A stretch of DNA of 33,207 bases from Azotobacter paspali (lineage in GTDB: Bacteria; Pseudomonadota; Gammaproteobacteria; Pseudomonadales; Pseudomonadaceae): assembly GCF_042434745.1 (NCBI RefSeq), contig NZ_JBHLSS010000094.1; one strand, 5' to 3'. Below are positions 21,695 through 28,430 of this stretch, piece by piece (the first letter of the stretch is position 1; the number at the start of each line of letters is the position of its first letter). Below the pieces are notes generated by a model. The model was not told the origin of the DNA. It did no database searches and saw only the letters and a list, made by a program, of their open reading frames with translations. Position numbers and translations under genes: made by a program.

Positions 21695-22066
21695 ATGGAC
21701 ATTCGCCCAATTCGCACCGACCAAGACTATCGCGCAGCGCTCAAGGAGGTGTCGGCCTTGTTCGATCATGAGCTGGAGCCTGGAACTCCAGAGGGTGATC
21801 GTTTCGATGTCATGGTGACACTGATCGAGGCATACGAGTCGAAGCACTTCCCCATAGACTTGCCGAACCCGATTGACGCCATCAAGTTCCGCATGGAGCA
21901 GTCCGGCCTGACGGCGAAGGATCTTGAGCCAGCCATCGGGAGGACAAATCGCGTGTATGAGGTCCTGAATGGCAAGCGCGCACTCACTCTACCGATGGTC
22001 TGGAGGCTGCACAGCATGTTCGGCATTCCAGCGGAAAGCCTGATCAAGCCGGCCTCTCAGGGCTGA
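21695..22066 (+). CDS. higA: HigA-like antitoxin/regulator (COG5499 type)
   Basis: A 123-residue protein nearly collinear with HigA-type antitoxins: MDIRPIRTDQDYRAALKEV, then GTPEGDRFDVMVTLIEAYE and PIDAIKFRMEQSGLTAKDLEPAIG, followed by the HTH NRVYEVLNGKRALTLPMVWRLH and IPAESLI. The ATG at 21695 is preferred (AAGGAG 9 nt before); the GTG at 21686 is too close to that site. The normal partner, a HigB/RelE-type toxin just upstream, is absent; the PRTase gene stands in its place 21 nt away. It probably represses the promoter at 20004-20045. Confidence 0.82.
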   Translation: MDIRPIRTDQDYRAALKEVSALFDHELEPGTPEGDRFDVMVTLIEAYESKHFPIDLPNPIDAIKFRMEQSGLTAKDLEPAIGRTNRVYEVLNGKRALTLPMVWRLHSMFGIPAESLIKPASQG

Positions 22067-22097
22067 GAAGCATGTTCCCCGCGTGCTCGGGACGGAT

Positions 22098-22121
22098 TGC
22101 CGCCGGCAGTGACCGGCGGCA
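22098..22121. terminator. Hairpin between convergent higA-like and Bro-N genes
   Basis: A perfect 9-bp stem TGCCGCCGG / CCGGCGGCA with loop CAGTGA lies in the 62-base gap between the ends of the two converging genes. T-tracts are missing on both sides, so its termination strength is uncertain, but its place fits a shared bidirectional terminator. Confidence 0.5.
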
Positions 22122-22128
22122 GAGGGCT

Positions 22129-23013
22129 TCAGACTTTCAGGCCGGCTTTCCGGGCCGCCCTGATGCGTGAATATTGATTGTTGTAACGGATCTTGATGTT
22201 CGCTATCGCAGCCAGCGCGAACTCGAACATTTCATCGGGATGTACAGGAATGTCACAGCCCAGCATTCCCCTGATCAGATCGCGATGTGAGAGCACACAG
22301 GCATCATCGGGGACCGACTTGAGATGCTCGTTGCCGTTGCTGTCGGCGTAGACAAGCCAGCGCTCGGTAGACGTCATCGGGCGGCCGAGGATATCGGCGA
22401 AAGTGCCGGCCTTGGTGCTGGTCTTGCTCAGCCACTCGCCTTCCAGCGGCAGCGAATACGACCCGATGAAGTTCCGTGCGGCATCAAGGCTGGAGGCCGG
22501 AATGTCCTCGGCGCTCACCACGCTGAACGCCTTGTGCACCTGAGACCAGATATGCATCTTTGCTCGCCTGCGGGCAGGCGCCGGTAGATGGCGGACCTTT
22601 CCATCGAGGACGGCGCCGAGCATGTGGAAGCCGTCGGTTCCAATAGTCTGGCCCAACAGGGTTCCCATGCGGTTGCCTGCGTCCTCGTAGCGGCCGTGCT
22701 TGCGGATCGCCGGCAAGACTTCATCGCACACCCAGGACTCGAAGCGCTGCGCTTCGTCCTTCCGGCTCTTGATGATCAGGCGGTACAGGTTTCCTTCGTC
22801 GATGAAGGTCATGGCCTGCATCCCGCCCTTGGTAGGGGTGTCTCTGATGGAGACACCCTTTTCGCGGCAGTTCTTCTGGATCGCCTGGCGGCTGTTGGCA
22901 TAGTCCAGAACGGCGCACACGTCGGCGGCACAGAACCACGGCTGACCGTCGATCAGCAGAGTGCGGACTTCGCGGGATTCGAAACGGAACGGGATAACTT
23001 GAGCGGCTTGCAT
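22129..23013 (-). CDS. Bro-N antirepressor (copy 2)
   Basis: A 294-residue protein. The Bro-N domain spans about 5-110: VIPFRFESREVRTLLIDGQPWFCAADVCAVLDYANSRQAIQ and NLYRLIIKSRKDEAQRFESW, then CDEVLPAIRKHGRYEDAGNRMG. The C-terminal part carries a helical segment with a YADSNGNEHLKSV strand pair. The ATG at 23013 has AAGGAG 8 nt upstream. The open frame continues 63 codons further upstream (to a TTG at 23202) with an Ash/Icd-like sequence; see 23014-23202. Contains the right copy of the 72-bp repeat. Confidence 0.85.
   Translation of the reverse strand: MQAAQVIPFRFESREVRTLLIDGQPWFCAADVCAVLDYANSRQAIQKNCREKGVSIRDTPTKGGMQAMTFIDEGNLYRLIIKSRKDEAQRFESWVCDEVLPAIRKHGRYEDAGNRMGTLLGQTIGTDGFHMLGAVLDGKVRHLPAPARRRAKMHIWSQVHKAFSVVSAEDIPASSLDAARNFIGSYSLPLEGEWLSKTSTKAGTFADILGRPMTSTERWLVYADSNGNEHLKSVPDDACVLSHRDLIRGMLGCDIPVHPDEMFEFALAAIANIKIRYNNQYSRIRAARKAGLKV
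22624..22695 (-). repeat. 72-bp perfect inverted repeat, right copy
   Basis: The reverse complement of 18984-19055. It codes for the same protein stretch in Bro-N copy 2. Between the two copies lie the C-terminal half of copy 1, the Rha, DprA-like, PRTase and HigA-like genes, and the C-terminal half of copy 2, about 3.6 kb. Confidence 0.9.
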
Positions 23014-23202
23014 GGTGAAACTCCTTACCTGAGTGGAGTTCGCCCCATTGCGACCATCAATGGAGGCGGAACTGTGCGCGGGTTGGCCGACCGGGGGTAA
23101 GGTTCCCGGCACACCCGAAGGTGTCCCACGCACAGCCCGCCATAACGCGAGCACAAAAAAACGCCATTCGGCGCTGTGCGCCTTACCTATCCGGGCGGCC
23201 AA
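23014..23202 (-). other. Ash/Icd-like in-frame leader upstream of Bro-N copy 2
   Basis: The frame of Bro-N copy 2 stays open upstream and encodes WRFFVLALWRAVRGTPSG, then VPGTLPPVGQPAHSS and DGRNGANSTQVRSFTM, which carries the GTPSGVPGT and DGRNGANSTQ words that I associate with Ash/Icd-like proteins of phages and plasmids. No ATG or ribosome site starts it in the window (the first likely codon is TTG 23202). It may be a coding extension, an upstream overlapping gene, or a conserved leader RNA. A minus-strand hairpin plus T-run (CGCC-GAAT-GGCG, 23154-23172) and a hairpin ACACC/GGTGT at 23111-23124 lie within it. Confidence 0.35.
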
Positions 23203-23248
23203 GCCCGGCCGCTGAATTTGCAGCGGCAGGCGGAGACTAGACCACCAT

Positions 23249-23289
23249 CCGGCTAGGCGTCAATGCCGGATAGATTGACGCCTAGCCGG
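23249..23289. repeat. 16-bp perfect inverted repeat at the island edge
   Basis: CCGGCTAGGCGTCAAT (23249-23264) and its exact complement (23274-23289) flank a 9-base centre, GCCGGATAG. There is no T-tract on either side. It lies between the last accessory gene promoter region and the return of tail genes. A recombination site, an operator for a large dimer, or an RNA hairpin are all possible. Confidence 0.7.
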
Positions 23290-23348
23290 CGGACGCGGGG
23301 ATGATGGTTTGGTACTCTTCCTGCCATTTGAAGCAGGGAGAGGGAGAA
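23290..23348 (+). other. Non-coding spacer after the inverted repeat
   Basis: Together with 23014-23289 this forms a stretch of about 335 bases without an assigned gene. Beyond the leader frame and the inverted repeat it holds a purine-rich ribosome site (GGGAGAGGGAG) for the mini-gene at 23349. I see no sigma70 pair with normal spacing that would restart tail transcription here. Confidence 0.4.
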
Positions 23349-23441
23349 ATGTTGAGGGCGTGGCCAGGGGCAAACCCTGATTTGGCGTTAGGGGCTCTAC
23401 AAGTAATTGCTGAAAATATAAATAGATGTCTTGATAGATAA
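23349..23441 (+). CDS. 30-residue mini-protein before the tape measure
   Basis: A 30-residue frame starting MLRAWPGANPDLALGALQVI and ending in a helix AENINRCLDR. The purine-rich AGGGAGAGGGAGA lies directly upstream, a strong ribosome site, which is the main reason to list it. A terminator and then the tape measure gene follow. Unknown function; it could be the remnant of a tail-operon gene cut by the island. Confidence 0.4.
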   Translation: MLRAWPGANPDLALGALQVIAENINRCLDR

Positions 23442-23458
23442 TGGTTAGGAACTGCATT

Positions 23459-23482
23459 AAACCCGCTTTGGCGGGTTTTTCA
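23459..23482 (+). terminator. Terminator hairpin before the tape measure gene
   Basis: AAACCCGC (23459-23466) pairs with GCGGGTTT (23471-23478) around TTTG, followed by TTCA. The next ATG is 23 nt past the GC stem, through the CTGGAG ribosome site, as in the other hairpin-to-gene joints. Confidence 0.75.
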
Positions 23483-23498
23483 TTGCCTGGAGAAAAGC

Positions 23499-26306
23499 AT
23501 GGCCACTGATTCGCTTGGTACGTTGTCAGTCGACTTGATAGCCAATACAGGCAGTTTTGAGCGCGGGATGGATGCCGCAGAGAGAAAGCTTTCAAGAACT
23601 ACCAGGGATTTTCAGCGGCAAGAGCAAGCCGCAGAGAGTCTTGTTGGGCGAATTGACCCAGTTGTTGGTGCGATCAACCGACTGGTGAAAGAGCAGGCTG
23701 AGCTTGAAAAGCATTTCAAGGCCGGAATCATCCCGACTGGAGAGTTCGAGCGACTCAACAAGATCCTGAACGAGCAGCTCGATGCTGTTCAGCGAGGAAA
23801 TCGGGGATTGACCAATGGTGCAATGAGCGCCAAAGCCTATGAAAATGCACTTCGCGGGGTTCCTGCCCAGTTCACGGATATTGCCGTAAGCCTTGCAGCC
23901 GGACAGCCACCACTGATGGTGCTACTCCAGCAGGGTGGTCAGCTAAAAGACATGTTCGGAGGTATCGGGCCTGCGGCCAAGGCGCTTGGTGGGTACATTG
24001 CCGGACTGATCACCCCGACTGCTGGCTTGGCTAGCGTGGTTGGTGTACTCGCCCTGACTTTCTATGATGCAGAAAAGCGGGCATCAGAGTTCAACAAAGC
24101 TGTCTTTGCTGGAAATAACGCTTCCGGAGTTACCGGCTCTGGTCTTGCGCAGATTGCAGAGCAGGCATCTGCCGTTACTGGATCGCTGTCTAGCGCGGAT
24201 AAGGCGGCTATCGCTCTGGCGAGCAGCGCAAAGGTCGGAGAAAGCCAGCTTAAGAATCTGATAGAGGCAACGATTGCAATAGCAGAGACAACAGGGAAAG
24301 AAGTAGATGAGGTGGCAAAATCCCTAGCAGGCATGGGGGATAATGCAACGGATGCTGCCGCAAAGATTAGTGAGCAGTATGGGCTGCTGACCTATGAGCA
24401 ATTTCAGGTCATTAAAGCGATTGATGAGCAGGGCGAGTCGCAAAAGGCGCTTGATACGCTTAGCGAGAAACTGAATCGGAATGCTCAGGAGCGTCTTAGG
24501 CAGTATCGCGAGTCTCTTTCTGATGTTGAGCGTGATTGGATCGACATCAAAAATGCGATTGGTGAGGCCTACTCATTATTCCGCTCACAGCTATTCCCAA
24601 ACCTTGGCCAGGAAATTGAGATTGTTCAAAATATCCTTAGAACTCGCCAAGAAGGGGGCGTAACAGGAGCGCTGTCAAACCTATTTGGTTTCGGAGGAAA
24701 TTCAACTGAGGAGCTGCAAAAGACATTAGACTCCTTGCTGAAAAGGCAAAAGGCAGACAAGGAAGCCGCCGAGGCCAGTGCAGAGTTTGGTGAGGCAAAC
24801 CAGAAGTTAATTGAGCTTGACAAGAAGCTAAATGATCAGCTTGACGACTCGTCTAAGCTCTCGAAGAGAGAGGGCGCAGTCAAGAAGCTTAAAGAGCAGT
24901 TTCTTGATCTGTATAAATCGGCGGCAATAACAGGGAGAACACCTGACTTGCTGGAGGGTGTTGACTATGATGGCCAAAATTTCTCTGGTGGTGCATATGA
25001 CAAGCTGCTGGCTGAAATAAACGAAAGGACAAAAGAGAAGGCGCCAAAGGCTTACAGGGAAGACGCCGGGCAGCGAATGCTCGACAATCTCAGAAAGCAA
25101 TACGCTGAGATTCAGGCGCAGAATGCAGCCCTAAACGAGCAGGACAAAGTAAACCAGAAGCTCGGAGTTCAAGCGAGCGCGCTAGCCGCCTGGGAGCAGC
25201 AGCTTGCCGACATAAAAGAAAATAAGAACCTTACCGCTGACCAAAAGTCTATTCTGGCAAACGCGGATTTAATATCTGCTCAGCTTAAGCGTAATGCTGC
25301 ACTTGAGAAGGAGGTTGCCCTCAGAAAGCAAACTTTTGATGAGCAGAAAAAGGCACAGGAAGACTACAAGCAGCTTATCGCCGACCTGCGCACCGACGAG
25401 GAGCGGCTTACCGACCAGACGCGCGAGCGCCTGAAAGTGCTCGATGCTATGCAGGGGCTGGAGCCAAATGAGCGTAATCAAGTTGCGGCCAGGATTGCGG
25501 GGGCAGCAACTACTGATGCTCCAAAATTCGGAGGATTGGCTCCTGAAGTTGGAGGTGCGTTCGGCGAGCTGCTAAAGATTGACCAGGCTGAAGAGGAGTT
25601 GGCCGAATGGTATGCGGCGCAACTGAAAATGCTAGATCAGTTCAGGAAGGAACGCGGCGAACTGACGGCCACCTGGGATGCCGAAGAGTTGGCAGTAAAG
25701 AAGCAGCATGAGGATGCGCTCGCACAGATAGAGCAGGCTAGACAGGTGGCCCAGTTGGCTGCGGCTGAGAGTATTTTTGGCGATCTGGCCAGCATGACGG
25801 CGCAGTTTGCTGGAGAGCAGTCTGGGACGTACAAGGCGCTGTTCGCTGTCTCCAAAGCATTCGCAATTGCGGACTCTGTTATTCAGATTCAGAATGCCTT
25901 GGCAAAGGCCGCAAACAACCCATGGCCTGCGAACCTAGCCGCAATGGCCTCGGTCGCGGCTGCCACCGCCGGGATTGTAAGCAACATAGCTGCAATCGGC
26001 ATGGCTCACGACGGAATCGACAGCGTTCCTGAAACCGGCACCTGGCTGCTCCAGAAGGGGGAGCGAGTCACCACAGCCGAGACTTCTGCGAAATTGGACG
26101 CCACACTGGAGGACGTGCAAAAGAACCAGAATTCGGCGTCCAACTCGGGCTCCATGCCGGTCAGCCAGACCTTCAATATCAACGGCGACGTAAGCCAGCA
26201 AACGGTGGATCTCGTCACGCGGGCGATGAGGCAGACGATGCAGGCGATCCAGCAAGATGCCCGCATGAACGGACCTATTATGCAGACGATCAGGAGGAAG
26301 ATGTGA
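23499..26306 (+). CDS. Tape measure protein (lambda gpH-like)
   Basis: A 935-residue tape measure that sets tail length and forms the inner tail rod. The N-terminal 200 residues match the TMP_2 prophage family: LGTLSVDLIANTGSFERGMDAAERKL, then AKAYENALRGVPAQFTDIAVSLAAGQ and LMVLLQQGGQLKDMFGG. Long coiled-coil stretches (about 390-720) and a hydrophobic C-terminal segment (AAMASVAAATAGIVSNIAAIGMAHDGIDSVPETGTWLLQKGERV) follow. Length predicts a tail of roughly 140 nm using about 0.15 nm per residue. Ribosome site CTGGAG. It is normally adjacent to the chaperone genes; here 8 kb separates them. Confidence 0.93.
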   Translation: MATDSLGTLSVDLIANTGSFERGMDAAERKLSRTTRDFQRQEQAAESLVGRIDPVVGAINRLVKEQAELEKHFKAGIIPTGEFERLNKILNEQLDAVQRGNRGLTNGAMSAKAYENALRGVPAQFTDIAVSLAAGQPPLMVLLQQGGQLKDMFGGIGPAAKALGGYIAGLITPTAGLASVVGVLALTFYDAEKRASEFNKAVFAGNNASGVTGSGLAQIAEQASAVTGSLSSADKAAIALASSAKVGESQLKNLIEATIAIAETTGKEVDEVAKSLAGMGDNATDAAAKISEQYGLLTYEQFQVIKAIDEQGESQKALDTLSEKLNRNAQERLRQYRESLSDVERDWIDIKNAIGEAYSLFRSQLFPNLGQEIEIVQNILRTRQEGGVTGALSNLFGFGGNSTEELQKTLDSLLKRQKADKEAAEASAEFGEANQKLIELDKKLNDQLDDSSKLSKREGAVKKLKEQFLDLYKSAAITGRTPDLLEGVDYDGQNFSGGAYDKLLAEINERTKEKAPKAYREDAGQRMLDNLRKQYAEIQAQNAALNEQDKVNQKLGVQASALAAWEQQLADIKENKNLTADQKSILANADLISAQLKRNAALEKEVALRKQTFDEQKKAQEDYKQLIADLRTDEERLTDQTRERLKVLDAMQGLEPNERNQVAARIAGAATTDAPKFGGLAPEVGGAFGELLKIDQAEEELAEWYAAQLKMLDQFRKERGELTATWDAEELAVKKQHEDALAQIEQARQVAQLAAAESIFGDLASMTAQFAGEQSGTYKALFAVSKAFAIADSVIQIQNALAKAANNPWPANLAAMASVAAATAGIVSNIAAIGMAHDGIDSVPETGTWLLQKGERVTTAETSAKLDATLEDVQKNQNSASNSGSMPVSQTFNINGDVSQQTVDLVTRAMRQTMQAIQQDARMNGPIMQTIRRKM

Positions 26307-26473
26307 TGATCGAAGATAATTTAAATATCGCCGAGTTAGAGCACGATGTTTGTTGTGCCGTGCTGGATGATCAAGGAAATCCGCTATGGGTTTTAAAAAG
26401 GAACGGAGGCATTATTATTTGCGAGCAATCGATTAAAAATGCCTCCATTCAATTTGAGCAGATTAGGACTTAG
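26306..26473 (+). CDS. Small AT-rich gene coupled to the tape measure
   Basis: A 55-residue protein (MIEDNLNIAELEHDVCCAVL, then DDQGNPLWVLKRNGGIII), acidic with a Cys pair. The ATG overlaps the tape measure TGA (TGATG) and AGGAGGAAG is just upstream. It is AT-rich compared with the tail genes after it. The 3' end overlaps an antisense gene by 11 nt. Function unknown. Confidence 0.55.
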   Translation: MIEDNLNIAELEHDVCCAVLDDQGNPLWVLKRNGGIIICEQSIKNASIQFEQIRT

Positions 26474-26705
26474 ATTTATTTAGCAGCGTGTCCATAATGT
26501 CGCTCGAAACAACTGTCGGGAGAGGTTGGCCGGGAAAGCATTTTCCCCAAACCTGAATAGCGATTTCGTCGCCGCTCCCGTCTTGCCGCGATGCATAGAT
26601 TGCGGCTCCGATGAATGCTTTGGCCGCATCGGGCTGCGTATGAGCAAGAGCCTTTGAAAGGGCCAGCACAAGATTGGCAAGTTGCTGGAATGCTTTTTCG
26701 TTCAC
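26463..26705 (-). CDS. Antisense small protein in the tail operon
   Basis: An 80-residue helical protein in the minus strand: MNEKAFQQLANLVLALSKALA, then DAAKAFIGAAIYASRQDGSGDEIAIQVWGKCF. A GTG start at 26705 is preferred because GAGG lies before it; the frame extends 12 codons further to an ATG at 26741 with a weak site. A TATAGG element before that ATG could be a -10. The composition looks coding. Its direction against the late operon suggests a separately expressed (lysogenic) cargo gene. Confidence 0.5.
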   Translation of the reverse strand: MNEKAFQQLANLVLALSKALAHTQPDAAKAFIGAAIYASRQDGSGDEIAIQVWGKCFPGQPLPTVVSSDIMDTLLNKSKS

Positions 26706-26854
26706 ATTGACCTCGCGGGTTGCTGCTGAGCAATTTTGCATGATTCCCGGCCTATAGTTGCCGCCATGGGGCCGGGCATCCTTTTGGGAAAAAGGACGCG
26801 AAACACTACTACGTGGCTTCCATCACCGATACCGGGTTTCATTTGGAGATTCCT

Positions 26855-27439
26855 ATGGCTGAACCCTGGCCCGACGGCCTATGCCCTCAGCAGATGAGTT
26901 GGGGCTGCGTCTACAACAGCCGGGCATTCACCTCGACGCTGTCTAACGCCCAGCAGATCGTTAGCTATCCAGGCGCGTACTGGACCTGCTCTATGAGTTT
27001 CAGCGCACTGACCCGCACGCAGGAGCGGCTGCTGACTTCGCTGATCGGGCGCCTGCAGGGCATGGCTGGCACAATCCAGGTGCCGGCGACCACCCGCCAG
27101 CGCGCCGACAATATTGGGGCGCCAGTGCTCGCTGCTGCGGCCAGTACCAATGCCTACAGCCTGAGCGTTTCCGGGCTAACGGCAAACGGCATCGTGTTCC
27201 GGGCAGGGGACTACATCACCCTGGAGGGCGTCATGTTCGAGGTCGTCGCCGATGCCACAGCCATGGGTGGAGCGGCAGTCGTCACAGTCAACAAACGGGT
27301 GCGTGCCGGCATCCCGGCCGGTACGGCTATTGAATACCAAGTCCCATGGTGTGAAATGCGGCTCACCGGAGATGTGTTTTCCGTAGATTTGCAGCCGCTA
27401 ACCTGTAGCGCAACCATCGAACTGCGGGAGGCCTTCTGA
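26855..27439 (+). CDS. Tail tip-associated protein (lambda M/L position)
   Basis: A 194-residue protein with QQMSWGCVYNSRAFTSTLSNAQQIV, PGAYWTCSMSFSALTRTQERLL and a beta-rich second half ending LTCSATIELREAF. It occupies the minor tail protein place after the tape measure. ATG 26855 is chosen, with GGAG 6 nt before; the frame is open to a GTG at 26813 that lacks a good ribosome site. Confidence 0.72.
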   Translation: MAEPWPDGLCPQQMSWGCVYNSRAFTSTLSNAQQIVSYPGAYWTCSMSFSALTRTQERLLTSLIGRLQGMAGTIQVPATTRQRADNIGAPVLAAAASTNAYSLSVSGLTANGIVFRAGDYITLEGVMFEVVADATAMGGAAVVTVNKRVRAGIPAGTAIEYQVPWCEMRLTGDVFSVDLQPLTCSATIELREAF

Positions 27440-28038
27440 TGACGATACAGGCATTCCCCTTTAGTCAGTCGGTCGTCGACATCATCGCTACGGGCGTATT
27501 CACGGCGCTCTATGCAGCCGAGCTGCAGTTCGTCAACGAAACCGTACGGGCGCATACCGGAACGGGCGAGCTGATCCTCGACGGGCAGGTGTACTACGGC
27601 GTCGGGCAGTTCGGCGAGGTCGGCGCGGCGCAGGAGACCGACAACTCCAGCGGTGCGAAAACCGTCGATCTCACGATCAGCGGCTTGGACAGCAATCTGA
27701 TTTCGGCGGCTCTGGTCGACAAATGCCGTGGTCGGCCTGGCCGGTTGCTGTTCGTTGTAATCGACCAGGCCGGCAATATGGCGGCCGACGTGCTGTTCAG
27801 TGGGCGAATGGACGCTGCGAAATTCAGCTATGCCGGCAACGGCGGCGACAACACTATCACCGTGTCGCTTGCTGATCGCATGGCCGAGTGGAGCAGGGAG
27901 GGAACAGAGCGCTGGACGGACGAAAACCACCAGCGCCGCCAGCCCGGCGACCGTTTCTGGTTCGCGGTGGCGCAGATATCTGAATGGCCCATCTACTGGG
28001 GCGCAAAGAAAGACTCCCCGGCGTTCGACTACTCATGA
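27439..28038 (+). CDS. Tail tip protein, DUF2163-like
   Basis: A 199-residue beta-rich protein. IIATGVFTALYAAELQF, GTGELILDGQVYYGVGQFGE and ADVLFSGRMDAAKFSYAG are the kind of strands found in DUF2163/baseplate hub proteins. The C-terminus RRQPGDRFWFAVAQISEWPIYWG resembles hub tails. ATG overlaps the previous TGA; GGGAGG ribosome site. It likely builds the tail tip together with the next two genes. Confidence 0.72.
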   Translation: MTIQAFPFSQSVVDIIATGVFTALYAAELQFVNETVRAHTGTGELILDGQVYYGVGQFGEVGAAQETDNSSGAKTVDLTISGLDSNLISAALVDKCRGRPGRLLFVVIDQAGNMAADVLFSGRMDAAKFSYAGNGGDNTITVSLADRMAEWSREGTERWTDENHQRRQPGDRFWFAVAQISEWPIYWGAKKDSPAFDYS

Positions 28039-28430
28039 GATATCGAGACTGGACCGCCCGCCTGGGCAACACCATCAAGGCCGCCACTGAGCGGCCTTTT
28101 TCATGGGGCGAAACCGACTGCTGCATGTTCGTCGCGGACTGCTGTGTCGCTGTGTGCGGCACGGACCCGGCGGCGAACTACCGGGGCACTTACGACAGCG
28201 AAATCGGCGCCAAACGCGCGCTGATCAAGCACGGCTGCGTCGAGGATGCCATGGACGCCCACTTCCGCCGTATTGATAGCAGGCTGGCTCAGCGCGGCGA
28301 TGTGGCGCTCTACGAATCGGATGACGGCCGCACAATGGCCGTGCGCTGGGCAAACGACTGGTGGGCGACGGCAGAGGCTGGTGTACGACGGGTGAATTGC
28401 TCGCCCTCAATTGTATGGAGGGTCGAATAA
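28035..28430 (+). CDS. NlpC/P60-like tail assembly protein (DUF6950 type)
   Basis: A 131-residue protein. RPFSWGETDCCMFVADCCVAV (from about 21) holds a likely catalytic Cys in the FxWGxxDC context used by NlpC/P60-like tail peptidases (lambda gpK place). GCVEDAMDAHFRRI and AQRGDVALYESDD follow, the latter matching the family's RGDV strand. A typical catalytic His is not clear. It overlaps its neighbour by ATGA. A terminator-like hairpin lies inside the gene near the start (28077-28101). Confidence 0.68.
   Translation: MRYRDWTARLGNTIKAATERPFSWGETDCCMFVADCCVAVCGTDPAANYRGTYDSEIGAKRALIKHGCVEDAMDAHFRRIDSRLAQRGDVALYESDDGRTMAVRWANDWWATAEAGVRRVNCSPSIVWRVE
28077..28101 (+). terminator. Terminator-like hairpin inside the NlpC-like gene
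   Basis: AAGGCCGC (28077-28084) pairs with GCGGCCTT (28091-28098), loop CACTGA, followed by TTT. It is about 40 nt after the start codon and has the same loop as the hairpin at 2928. It may attenuate the tail-tip message when ribosomes are absent, or be a coding accident of the AATERPF stretch. Confidence 0.4.
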
